This document shows, piece after piece, positions 12,585 to 25,500 of a stretch of 64,000 nt of DNA. Numbering within the stretch: the first letter of the stretch is position 1; each line of letters opens with the position of its first letter. The notes under the pieces are model-generated. The model ran no database searches, was not told the DNA's origin, and saw only the letters and a list, made by a program, of their open reading frames with translations. Source of the stretch: Hansfordia pulvinata (Eukaryota > Ascomycota > Sordariomycetes > Xylariales). The stretch spans positions 389,001-453,000 of the forward strand of contig BJKQ01000018.1 in NCBI GenBank assembly GCA_006538405.1, given 5' to 3'. A program made the position numbers and the translations under genes.

Positions 12585-15500
12585 CTACGCTCGAGCCGAG
12601 GCACCAAAGTCTTGCCCAAAAACGCGCTGCCAAACATCGAGCCACTTTTCTTGCTGCGGCGAAGGCAACTTGCCAGGCATCTTAAATGCCCGGGTCAACA
12701 CCTCGCGCATCCGAGCACGTAGCACCTTGATCACCAGCATCGTTTTCCAATCGGAACGCTAAAGCGCGCTCGGTTGCCGTCCAGGACGAGCACACCCGCA
12801 TACATCTGTCGATCGATCGTCAGCGAATCCGGCACAACCCACAAAATCTGCGTTGAAGATACGCCAGCAACAGAGGGAAGGTCAATACTCACGTCGCTGC
12901 GCACGTCGCCACAAAGAATGGCAATGGCGAAGTTCTCCACGGCAGTTGTCTCATGGGCGTTGAGGAATCTGGTCGACCAGTTAGCACTTGAGAAACGCCA
13001 GCGGACTGCAGGGGAAGCGCCAGCAGACTCACTGTTTGGACTGCATTATGTGGTAATATGACAGCCATTTCAGTTCCATGCGCCCTTTGTTGACACTTGA
13101 GGGGTGAAGACTGATGCTCTGGTTGTTGCCCACGTTGCGGAAACCCTTGTTTTCGCGGAGAAGAAGTTTGGGGTAGAAGCTCCAGGCAATGACCGATTGG
13201 CTGATAACGTCGTTATCGCTATTGATGTTGACCCTGTGAGGAAGGTCAAAGAACTGGCGGCGACGACTCGAGAATCGTAGCCTGTTGAGAAGGCGTCGCT
13301 CGTCGTCTGTCAGCTGTAGGTAACCCGAGTCAACGAGCGAAACGAGCAGCTGGCCTTTGAGATCTTCAATGTTGGACAGCGTCTGGGGTGACAAGAAATT
13401 CTTCTTGCAGTATTGGAAGTCATGTCCTGTTGTTTGGCACACCTTCTTCCATCCAAGGTATGCGTTGTACACTGTCAGAAGATCCGAGTCGCCTCTCCTG
13501 AATGCCTTGCGGACCTGGTCTGCCTGGCCACGCTGACCAAACGGCGCTGAGAATGGCGATTTGGACGATAGGATAGCGGCAACAGTGATCGCCATGTCCA
13601 AACACTTGAAGATTGCGCCCTGAAGAATGAGCTTTCCAAGAAATACGTCCAGAGGCAACCGGGCAAGCTGATGTCCAAGCGGGGTGAGCTCCTCCGAAGG
13701 AGACAGAGCACGCACGTCCATCAGGGCGTTGATAGCTCGCTGGATGTTCTTGGTGGAAGGGGAGTCCAAGGCCTCTCCTAGAGTCTCCTCAATGCCTCCT
13801 ATCTTGCAAATCTTGACCCGAATTGCCAAGTCCTGCAAGGAGAGCCGCAGCATCTCAGGGGTCTGCTGATCGGCCATGAGTTTGTCGTGGCGATATTTGG
13901 TGAACATGTGAAAGCACAGGCCGTTCTGCACGCGCCCTGCTCTGCCACGGCGTTGCTTCGCATTAGCTCTGGATATGAATGTGTCGATGAGCCGGGAGAG
14001 CTGCCGTCGCTCGTCGAAACGCATCTCTCGGTGCTTTCCGGTATCTATAACACAGGTGACGTCGGGGATAGTGATGCCCGTCTCGGCAATGTTGGTAGCC
14101 AAAACAATCTTTCTCATGCCTGTGGGTGGCACAAGGAAAGCTCTTTCCTGATCCTCAGTGGCGATCGTGGAGTGCAAAGGAAACACTTCCCAATCCTTCT
14201 GAAAGAAGGGATCTCCAAGTAGGAAATCGTTCAAAGCCCGGATCTCAGCAATGCCCGGAAGAAACACCAGAACTGCCTTGCTGTAGTTGATGAATGCGTC
14301 ATCGACCGCTATCTTTCGAATCAGTTGCACAATCAGGTCGTACTCAATCTGATACTCGTCGATCTGAGCAAGGGTATTGCGGGTCCTGGTGCTGTATTGC
14401 CGAAGCTCTTTGGCTGCATCGGTACCTGATGATGATTGGTTTTCTGCTTCGGCCGGATCGTCGTCCAAATCAGTCATCTTCTCGTGAGGTTTGTTCGAGT
14501 CCAGAGTGTAGCCAGTGGCTTCAATGGCATCCTCAATATACTGGACCTTAACTGGGAACGTTCGACCTGGAACATTCAGAACTGGGGCGCCTCCGAGGTA
14601 CCTGGAGAATTTGTCGGCATCCACGGTAGCCGACATCAGAACGACCTTCAGATCCTTTCTTCGCACTAGCAGTTTCTTGAGAACAATCAGGAGGAAGTCT
14701 GAATCGATGGTGCGTTCGTGAACTTCGTCCAAAACAAGGTGGGTGATCTCGCGCAGCTCGTTGGAGCCCTCCAACATGCGCATCACGATCCCAGTCGTTG
14801 CGTACACCAGTCGGGTCTCTTTCGAGGTATTGGACTCCAGCCTGATAGAGTAACCTACCAAGGACCGGGAGGTGCCGAGATCATTCCTCCCTTCTCCAAG
14901 CTCTTCGCTCACACGGCGAGCAAGCGAGATGGCAGATATACGGCGTGGCTCGGTGCAGTAGATCTTGCAAGGCCTTCCCAGGGATAACTGGTGTTCAAGG
15001 AGGAATGATGGCACCTGGGTACTCTTGCCACTTCTGGATGTCAGCTGCTGTGTGCACTTCGCCGGAAATATGGACAAACTTACCATCCAGTCTCACCGCA
15101 CACGATAACGACCTGCTCCTGCTCGATGGTGTTGAGAACTTGGTCTCTGAATTGCCACATTGGCAATTGCATTCGCGATTTCTGGAGGCCCAGTCAGTCA
15201 CAGTGCGCCTCGTCAGACGGTAACACCCCATCAGCTCAACTCACCAGCATGGCATGGTATCTGGGGTGATTGGACTTCTCTGCCCAAATGTTTTGGTAGA
15301 ATTGAGGGTCGACGTTTTTGCGGTTGTTCTTATCCGCGATGGAATCGTCACCATTCTCGGGTTGGTTACGCTGAGAGGCTCTCCCTCTAAAAGCGCCCTG
15401 CAGAAGTACGCCGTCTTCAAGCTCTTGGTCCTGTTTATGTCGCACCATGGACCGCAGTTCCTTGATCGCCACACGATCGGCTGAATCTTCCTGGCTTTTC

Positions 15501-17389
15501 TTCTCTTCGGCCATCTCATCCCATAGATCTCTCCAGACAGCAGGCAGCCTCATGCGGACCTTGTCTTCCTTCGCCGCATTGAAGATGGCGAAGAGTGCGA
15601 CGGTGGCAATGTAAGCCTCCGATTGCTTGGAGTCCGGGTTCGCGATGGATGTCATCTTGAACACAAATTGCTGAGGATGTGTGGCTGACTCAATATGCGA
15701 TAACTGGGGGACCGCCAGGTTCTCCTGCGGCTTGGACCAAGACACGGCGACCATGTGTCGATTCGAATGCGCGTTTTCGGACACGAGACGGTATGAAACC
15801 CTGGTATATGGATCTCTGGAGCGGCATGCCTCCTCCAAAGCACGCACAGGACTGACACCCGCCCATTTACCAAAGTCGCGGATGAAGATCTTGACACCGT
15901 CAGAGCCATTAATCACTGTACTGCTCTTGCCGGTAACGGGATCAACTTCCTGGGTGGGCAGGTTTGCAAAGAGATCCGTCAGACCCTGGTCGTCATCATC
16001 GTCGTCTCCATCGAGTACCTCGGCGGCCATCTTCTGGGCCTCCTTCGTGATTTCGTCGTCTTCAGAATCCGAAGTGGCTTCCGTCTTGGCTTCCTCTTGT
16101 GTCTTTTCCTCTTCCGCCTTTGCCCTTTCTTCCTCAGCTTGGAGTTTCTTGGTGACTGCGAAATCTCTTTCCAGCACGATTTTGTCATTCCTCCATTGGA
16201 TTTCGGCAAGACCTTTATCGAAAAGCACATCTTGCTCTATGCGGTCAATCTTTGCCAACAGGTAGGCCTCTTCCTTGTCAGTGGCAGAGAGGTCAGCGCC
16301 AATGGCCAGGTCTAGCTGACGAGCAGACTTGGTTTTCTTCCCGTCTCTGGCATCTTGTCTTGGGCGTTGGATGGCGAATAATTTGGCTTTCGCATCGAGA
16401 TAAGCAGGCACGAGCTCGTCTGGCTCGATATCCTCAGTGAATGCCACCAGAGGCTTTTTGGGCGAAGCAGTTCGAGATGTACGCAAGCTCGCGGGTCCGT
16501 TCTTCTTGCCGTTCGTCTTCGAATGAGAGCTTGGTTCGAGTAGGCGCGGGGTGTTGGTACCCGAGGCTAGAGGGCTGTCGAGTGGGGAATCGTTTGGGGG
16601 TTTTGTCGACTTGGGCTTTTGGTCGTAGTCACGAAGCTCATCACGAGAGCACTCACGCGCGAGCCAGTCGAGAGCCTCCTCGAGGCCCCATATGCTGTCT
16701 TTTGCATTGGATACGCTCGGAGCTATGTCAAGAACATGTTGCAATACGGCCTGTATTTTCTCTGAGCCGAAAGAAGCATGGTTCAAAGTCTGTTGCAACG
16801 TCCATAGGCGAATGGTCAGATCTTCCTCTGAGAGGGACTTGCTGGCATTCGAGGGAGGAGACTCATTCGCGGCGAGAGAGGCGGCAGAGAAGCGGGCCTC
16901 GGAGTCGATTAATGAGAGGATGTGTTCCATCAAGTCCGGCGGCAGCCACCTACGTATGTTGAGAGGCTCCGCTTGGCCGCGGAGAAGGCGCTTGTCCGTG
17001 TCAAGACGAGTCTTCTGCCTCTGCACGTCGCGCTTCACTTTCTGAGCGTGCTTGTCGACCAGCAATTGCAACTGGTCCTCTTCGAGCTGTCGCTCGAACT
17101 CTTCGGGACTGAGTTCGGGTTTGTGCTGTGCATCATTCGAGCCGGCCGTTTTCGCCAATGACGCATCACCGGTAGCATTGGGGGCGGGGCCACCAGCGCT
17201 TGGCTTGGCATTGGGTGGCTGTTTGGAGCCTGGTGGACCGGAGGAAGTGCCGGCGGTGTTGGGCATAGACGAGGAAGGGGCAGGATCATCGTCGTTTTCA
17301 GCCCTGGGTTTCGAAGCCACTGAGGTAGTAGCGAAGCCACGAGCAGGATTGGCAGAGGGCTTGGTCTTTTTTTTCTTTGCCCCAGCCAT
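12585..17389 (-). CDS. DHX29-like DEAH/DEVH-box RNA helicase, with a one-base frame break near its C-terminus
   Basis: Superfamily 2 RNA helicase; DHX29-type members promote 48S ribosome scanning through structured leaders. Exons are 17389-15245, 15181-15084, 15030-13033, 12968-12893 and 12805 onward. The basic start and the segment NPARGFATTSVASKPR are typical of the family; ALDWLARECSRDELRDY resembles the DHX29 N-terminal repeat. Walker A GETGCGKST is rebuilt across intron 2, whose acceptor must be the AAG at 15033-15031. Further motifs are LVLDEVHERT, MSATVDADKF and QRRGRAGRV, then the winged-helix and OB-fold region with MYAGVLVLDGNRARF. The open frame stops at 12731 (about 1463 aa), but a family-like end beginning DWKTMLVIKVL continues in the next frame to a TAG at 12585. 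One base appears to be missing near 12755. The last intron (87 nt) is in phase and stop-free. Confidence 0.9.
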
Positions 17390-19530
17390 GGTTGCGAATC
17401 AGCAAGAAGTGTAGAGGTCAACGAGTAAGCGACGATGCGATTCAGATTAGCTCAATGCTGGCGCAGTTGGCAGAATCGCGTGGTGCTTGTGTCGGCGAAC
17501 GGCTGGCGTGCTCGCCGTGCGTAAGGCAAGTTCGCACGGAAACGGGGGAGAAAGCTTCCGGTGTCTAGAGCTAGGTATGCCACGACCGAGGCACAGACAT
17601 AAGTCTGATGTGCGAGCCTTGTAGCAGTTGGAGCGGTGCTGTTGGGGAAGAGCAGTAGGTAGGTGAGTGCGTGGTGGGTTTCTGGTCTGGTGGAAGCGAT
17701 CCCGGTGCTGGAATCATCTCGAGAATATCTCCAGCTGTCGACCTTTTCGCATTAGGCACCAAAGCACTGCGCAGTGTCGGGTCCCAATGTAACCAGAAAG
17801 AGGTAGGCTCGAATGCCGATTCAATCCTCAGAGTGAATAGCTCCTGTGAAGCGATGCGAAAGAGACAGGTAAGAGAGCGGCAGTGGTGGATACGGGAAGG
17901 AGAGTCAAGGCAAAGTCAAGTCAGGAGTCCGTCGGGTTCTTAAACTTAACCACCGGGGTCATAACTGGTCGTAACGAGTGGTGTCGACTGATTGCGGTAC
18001 CCTTGATACCGTAAGCGCTCACAATTCTGGAGAAGACTCTGAGCCCAGGATGGGACAAGAGGAAGCCGGATCTGCGACGCCCAGGGGATCGACGGGCAGC
18101 GCTGCCGCGCGGGCGCGAGATGATTCAAGAAGGGACGACTTTGAATACGAGATCAGGGCAGGGGGTGAAGGAGGAATATAGAGAGATGGTGCAGCGAGAA
18201 TCTCAAACAAAATCGGACCTCACAGAGTGCGTGGAGTGGTTGGAGTCCTGGCTGGAATCGTGGGTGATGGAGGGGCAATGGTGTTGACAAGAGAAGCTTG
18301 CCTAAGCCGCTGCCGCCTCGATCTTCACAGCTCTGTTGCTTGGGCTGGCTGGAGGGGTTCTCAGCATCAAAGACCAATCAGTTGGGTTAGCCTGCCCCGT
18401 TGGGCCGTAGCTTCCAACCGGCCATGAACAGCTACCGTAGCTGCCGCTTAATGTATGGTGGGGTTCCCGCCATGACGCAGCCAGGTCGCCCATCGTCGCG
18501 CCAAAAGCCAGGGCTCAAGTCGGTACCGCGGCACGTGCGGAAGCACAGGGCTCCTAGAAGTACCATCGCCTCCGCGGACCGACATTGATTTTATCGATAG
18601 GCAGAATGGGCATACCTCCGAATGAAGCTAAAGATTAGCGTAAGACGCTAACATTGTACTCTTTTTAGTTTCACTGAGCTAGTCGTCTTCCGGCTGACCG
18701 CCTGCCTGCCGCACATGTGCTTGATTTTTTTGTTTTCCCTACCGTATTCCCTTTGAAGCGTGCCGGCAAATTTTCCCCGGGTGACTCTTGGCCGCGACTC
18801 GGCCGGGCAGTCGAGGTACAAGCAGCCATCGTAGCCATCTAATGCAAGATGGGACGGCGAGAAAGCACTTCGGCCGGCCGCTGCAATGATCTTAAGCAGC
18901 AAGGATAGATACTCGTACCGTAGGTTTACGTGCAGCAATCTTGTGGCCCGCCATTGACCACGAGCGCTGCACACTGTAAGGGGTACTTGCACGTTGCCGC
19001 GCTGCGGTACGTCTACTGCTTCAAAGTGACACGGCTCTCATCGGATGCTGTGTACCTGTAGCTCGACTCGCCCACGTGCGAGCCCCGCATTCGCGGCAGC
19101 AGCTACTTTGATTCCAGGCGCCAGTTCTGCGCATGGCCGTATCTCGATGTACCGAGGCAGATAATCGGCGCTGGCAGCACCACGACGAGCAGTTTTGGCT
19201 TCATGTTCACTATGATTCACCCCTCCCTCGACTGGTGCATGTATGTGTAGACCCAGGACAAAGTTCGCCTTCAATTATTCTGTACAAGCGCCCTTCTATA
19301 CCCAGACCGTGCCTCGAGCTCTGATTGCTTGCGATTATTGTCCCGACCCGGCCAGCGTATGGCATAATCTAGTCAAGCAAGGCTGCACGCGCAACAACCC
19401 CCACCTTCATCCACGCCCCTCTCCTCTTCACGATCACCTCCACGCGCTCGTCTTGGGCTGGTGGACAGCAAAGCCTTGGGGCTCTATCATGCCCATGGTC
19501 ATCTAGTCAACCCCTTCCTTGCTGCCCATC
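17390..19530. other. Divergent promoter region of the helicase and GCN1 genes
   Basis: 2.1 kb between two divergent start codons. I see no gene inside it. A TACTCGTA motif lies at 18909-18916. The region should contain both promoters and 5' leaders, with no obvious TATA box next to either start. Confidence 0.6.
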
Positions 19531-22500
19531 ATGACCGACGCGGCCCCGAACGGCGATTCGCAAACGCCTCTGGATTTTGCCGCCGTCCAGTCCGACCTCT
19601 CGTCCTCCTCAACCAGCATTCGCACCGCGCGCCTCCGGTCCATTGACGAGAGCCTCAAGAGCAGATGTGAGTCGGCCCCTGTTCTAAAGAAGATCACTAT
19701 TCTGCACGTGCATGTGAAGAGACCCCCTGCTGACCATCTTTGCCCACGTCTCACAGCCCTGGATAACGCCTCTGTGCCACCTCTTTCCAAGCTGCTTTTC
19801 AACACGTACTCGTTCTACCACGATCGCCCCTCGCGCCGAGCCGTTCAATCATGCTTGGCGTCCCTTCTCGCTACTACCGACGACCCCAAGCTGCTGGCCC
19901 CCTTCGTCACCGCTCTACGCAACGAGGCCCAAAAGGCGGGGATAGCTTTGGCCAACGCCTTCGTCCTCGTTGAGTGGTGTTCTGTACTGCTCATCGGCCT
20001 TGCTGGTACGCAGCTTTGGGACAAGCTTGCCTCAGACTTGCTACACGCCGACGCCGCCGCTCTCGAAAAATGCGTCTCGCCCGCCGCCAAGTCAGGTTTA
20101 TCACATTCCGCTCTGGTTGTCACTCGTCGTGCTTTGCGCGCTGCTTTCTGGAAGAATGAGTTTCGCCAGCCCGTGATCCACCAAGCTGTTGACTTATTGA
20201 CGGCCAAGGGCCCTCAGTCTACCGCCCGCAATGCTGCTCTCCTGGGCGTAATCGCCGGCGTGTCATCCCGCCATGCCGAGGCACGAGATGTGCTGGCTCA
20301 GAAGAAGGCCGATTACTTCACTTTCTTCACTCGCGAACTCGTCGGCTCTCGTGCACCCGTTCCCGACTATATTGTGTCATCGCTCAGTGATTTCTTCGCC
20401 GACTTTGTCACGGCGGACGATTTGCAACAACACATGGTTCCCCCTATAGAGAAAGGCCTTTTGCGAGCTCCTGAGGTTGTCCTGGCCCTTGTTCGACCTT
20501 TCTTGGTCTCGCTTTCCAAGGACATCGATCTGTCGCAAACCCTCAGCAGTCATCTTCTAAAGCCTCTGCTATCCAATGTCAAGTCCACCAAGCCTGAAAT
20601 TCGGGCCAGCGTCTTGGCTGTTTTCATTGCCACCATTTCCAGGAGTCACGATGCCAAGATTCTCGACCAAGTCGCTGACGAGATCCTCAACCCATTGAAG
20701 TCGGGTAAGGTTGCGTCTGCCGAGCAGCGTGTTCTGCATGCACAGATGCTTGAGGGCATCCCTATGTCCGACTCTGTCGCAACGAAGGTTGCCTCCGGTC
20801 TGGCCCCAGTAGCCGCCAAGGAGGGCAATGAAGCCGCGCTCAGTGCTGAGATCTCTCTCATCGGCAAAGCCTGTATTCAGCTGCTGAAGAACCAAGCCGA
20901 AGTTCCGAAGCCTGTCATCGATGCCTTCTCCAAAGGTCTTGTTGACAAGAAAGTCCCGTCACGTCGAGCTTGGCTGATGGAGGCTGGCGGAGTCTTGACA
21001 TCTTTTGTCGATGGCACCAAGCCGGTTGCTTCGAATGTTGTTCAATTCGGCGACGCTCTCTGCGGACCCCTTTCGGACACGTGGAGTGAGATCATAAAGA
21101 GCCCGGCTACAGCTGCCCAGAGCGGCTTGATTACCGGGGCGTATGTGTATACGGTGCTTGCCTACCAGATCCTCTCACACAGCGAGAGTGCAGCCACCAA
21201 GACCGCCCTCAAGAAGACTTCTGTTTCGAAAGAATGTCTTGTTGCCGGTCTCAAACCTTCCTTCCTACTCAACCACAAGGTCTATGCTCGTCTTTCCAGC
21301 AGCGAGGACTGCAAGTGGTTTCTCAAGGCTCTTGGCGCTTCTTTCGCCGATCTCTCCAAAGCTTCTACAGACGCGCAGATTTTCTGGGTACAGGCCATCA
21401 TTTACCTTTCTTCGGCTGCTGTTGTGCCCCGGTTGATCCGCAAGGAAACCTGCCAGAGCATCTCATCTTTATTTGTTTATAATCAGAAACTTGTCTCAGA
21501 AACCATCGTTGCTGGACTTTGGCACTGGGTTGAGTCCTCTGGGGTTGGCGACAAGGACAGCGTCGCTGCGACTGCCAAATTTGAGCAAAATGGCCTGCAG
21601 CTTGTGCTTCGATCCATCTGTCTGGGTACTGAAGAATGGACGCAACGGGGTGTCGAGAGAGATGAGGGTCTCATTGCCGAGCAAATGTGCTCTCTGCTGG
21701 TCATTGCGCGTGATGATCTGGTTCCCAGAGCAAATTGGATTGATCTTTGCTTGAAGGTAGGGACGGATCCGGGAGCTTTGGCTAAGGAGCATGAGGAAGC
21801 CCTTATCCAGCAGGTTTTGCAACGGACGAGCGCTTCCCAAAAGGTACGCGATCCCACGAATGCCATGCGCTGCTGATGACTAACCCTCCAATCAGACGAG
21901 ACTGATACAAGACGCTGCTTGCAAAGCGGCTGCCGATTTGGCTTTTGTGGCACCCAATGTCATGACGCCAAGGATTATCGACCTCATCCGCGCGGACCTC
22001 GATACAGCTGACTTGGAGAATGTTGGCCCTGTTGAGGCTGCGATTTTTCGGACCCCGAAGGGACTGCGTTTATCGACGTCTTGGCCAAGAAAAACCAGGC
22101 TTTGCCCAACAAGAACACCAAAGATTATGACACGCTTAAGTGGGAAGAAGAATTGCGTTCCCAGCTGGCGCAGAAGAAGGGCACACAAAAGAAGCTCTCG
22201 GCAGATGAACAGGCCAAGGTCAATGCCCAGCTCAAGAAAGAATCAGAAGTGCGTCGCCACATCCAAAAGCTCGAAGCTCGACTGCTGCGCGGCACTGGCA
22301 TCATCAAGAGCCTTGTCCGGGGGCCACCTACTGAGGCGACCCTGTGGATGGAACCGGCCGTGACGGCTCTGATGGCGTCGATCGATGCCGGTGCCTGTCT
22401 GGTTATCGGCGAGGAAGCCCCGCTCACATACATCGCGTGCTCCGAGAGAGTCACAAGCCGCCTGGCGTCTATCCGTCCCTTCATTGGCGTGGCCACCCTT

Positions 22501-25500
22501 CGAGCCTTGGGAATAACCTCTCTCCCGGAGAACCTTGTCCAAGAAGGCTTGGAAGAGCTCGTCACCAGGGTTCTCTATCGTTTGAGATTTGCTGGCGAGC
22601 AGAGGCCTCTTGACGCTGTATCAGTTATCTACTTGCTGGGTCTGGTGTTCGTTGTGCTCCAAAAGGGCGGCGTGGGCGCTTCGTCTGACGATAGAGACGC
22701 ACAGCTGGTTCTCGCCATTGAGATCATATCGTTCCACACTGATGTGTGTGCCGACGAGCATCTTCCACGCGCCAGACTGCTGGCCACGTTGATTTCATCG
22801 ATGCAGGGTTACAACCAGCACTACAAGATCATCAAGGACTGTTTCGCAGACATGACCCGCTGCGTGGCGCCGAACATCAACCCCCAGGAGATCGCGGTGC
22901 TCGCCAAAGGCACGATTGTGCCGCAAGCGTCCGTGAGAGAGACTGTGCTGCAGGCAATCAGCGCCGAAGTCGACATGAGCGAAATGGACTTCTCCGAGGA
23001 GATCTGGATTGCCTGTCATGACGACGTTGAGGAGAATATCGAGCTTGGCCAGGAGATTTGGGAAGAAAGCGGCTTCCAATTGTCTTCTGAAGTCCCCTTC
23101 AAGATGCTCCCTTACCTCGAAAGTACCGACGTCTCTCTGCGGAGGGCTTCTTCACGCGCGCTCGCCCAGGCGTGCAAGGCTTATCCTAGCACCATTGAAG
23201 ACGTTCTCAGCAAGCTGCGGGCTTCATATGCCGAGTTTGCCAAACCTCGCGTGCCCCAGCTGGACGAGTACGGTATGCCGCGTAAGGCAGATCTCGCGGA
23301 CCCATGGGAAGCACGACATGGCATCGCGGCCGCATTCAAGGAGCTCGCCCCCACCTACAAAAGTCACAGGTCGACGAGTTCTTCAGCTACTTCATTGAAG
23401 GAGGCCCTCTGGGGGACGCCAACGCGACAGTCCGCAGTCAGATGCTGGAAGCCGCTCTGGTCGCTGTCGAACTCCAAGGAAGAGCGTTTGTCGACAAGCT
23501 GATGAAAACGTTTGAGCGGACTTTGGCTGCTCCCGACAAGGGATCGGACGTCTCCGATCGCGTCAACGAAGCCGTCATCATTATGTATGGTGCATTGGCC
23601 AGGCATCTCAAAGCGGGCGATTCCAAGATTCCCATTGTGCTGGAAAGGCTCTTGGCAACTTTGAGCACCCCGTCCGAGACCGTTCAGTACGCTGTGGCAG
23701 AATGCTTGCCGCCGCTGGTGAGGACCTGTGGAGATAAGTCCTCTACCTACTTTGACCAGATCATGGAGTCACTTCTCGAGTCTAAGAAATACGCGGAGAA
23801 GCGAGGAGCCGCTTACGGTCTTGCGGGATTGGTGATGGGCCGCGGCATTCGTGTACTTCGCGACTATCGTATCCTCATCACTTTGAAGAGCGCCACAGAG
23901 GACAAGAAGGAAACCCACCGCCGCGAAGGTGCATTCCTTGCATTTGAGCTCCTGGCCATGATTCTTGGGCGTCTTTTTGAGCCTTATGTCATTCAGATCG
24001 TGCACCAGCTCCTCGCTGGATTCGGCGACAGCAACGCCGATGTACGCGACTCGTGTTTGGCAGCTTCCAAAGCGTGCTTTGCCAAACTTAGCTCATACGG
24101 AGTCAAGAACATCTTGCCGACTCTGCTCAACGGTCTGGACGAAGATCAGTGGCGCAGCAAGCGGGGAGCATGTGATCTGCTTGGAGCTATGGCTTACCTT
24201 GACCCGCAACAGCTCGCACAAAGTCTGCCGGAGATCATCCCGCCCTTGACAGGCGTACTCAACGACAGTCATAAGGAAGTACGATCCGCGGCGAACAAGA
24301 GTTTGAAGCGTTTCGGCGAGGTCATTGAAAACCCAGAGGTCAAGAGCTTGGTGGATATCCTACTCAAGGCCTTGAGCGACCCCACAAAGTTCACTGATGA
24401 CGCTCTTGACTCCTTGATCAAGGTCCAGTTCGTGCACTACCTCGACGCCCCGTCCCTGGCGTTGGTTACGAGGATTCTCCAGCGTGGTCTCGATGACCGC
24501 TCCAACACGAAACGCAAGGCCGCGCAGGTCATTGGAAGTCTTGCTCACTTGACAGAACGCAAGGATTTAGTGTCGCATCTCCCAGTTTTAGTGACAGGCC
24601 TCAAGATTGCAGTTGTCGACCCTGTGCCCACAACCCGAGCCACAGCCTCAAGAGCTCTGGGTTCTCTGATGGAGAAGCTTGGAGAGGACGCACTCCCAGA
24701 CTTGATCCCGGGACTGATGCAAACTTTGAAGTCAGACACGGGTGCTGGAGATCGCCTTGGCTCTGCCCAGGCTCTGTCGGAGGTTCTCGCTGGACTGGGT
24801 ACTACCAGGCTGGAAGAGACCCTGCCTACCGTTCTCCAGAACGTCGAGTCTTCCAAGTCGGCTGTCAGGGAAGGTTTCATGTCCCTCTTCATCTTCTTGC
24901 CCGTCTGCTTCGGCAACGCCTTCTCCAGTTATCTTGGCAGGATCATCCCTCCCATCCTCGCGGGTTTGGCAGACGATGTTGAGTCTATCCGAGAAACTGC
25001 TCTGCGTGCTGGCCGGCTGCTTGTCAAGAACTTTGCCAGCAGATCCGTGGACCTGTTGCTGCCAGAACTCGAAAGGGGTCTGGCTGACGACAGCTACAGA
25101 ATTCGTCTCAGCTCCGTCGAGTTGGTTGGCGACCTGCTCTTCAACCTCATTGGTATCACTGGCAATATGGATGCGGATGAGGATGTTGAAGAAAACGCCA
25201 AGGAGGCAGGAGCATCACTGCGTGAAGTGCTTGGAGAGGAGAAGCGCAACAAGATCCTGTCGGCTCTCTACATTTGCCGATGTGACACTGCTGGCTCGGT
25301 TCGCTCTGCCGCTGTCAGCGTGTGGAAGGCCCTGGTTGCTACGCCTCGCACTCTCAAGGAGCTCACACCCACTCTGACCCAACTCATCATCCGCCGTCTC
25401 GGAAGCTCCAACATGGAACACAAGGTCATTGCCAGCAATGCACTTGGAGAGCTTATCCGCAAGGCTGGCGATGGCGTTCTCGCCACGCTGCTTCCCACCC

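Noticed and set aside
22050..22060. Introns as an explanation for the frame shifts in GCN1, SHMT and the other broken genes
   Set aside because: The conserved sequence on each side is contiguous, with no residues missing and no donor/acceptor pair between the two frames.
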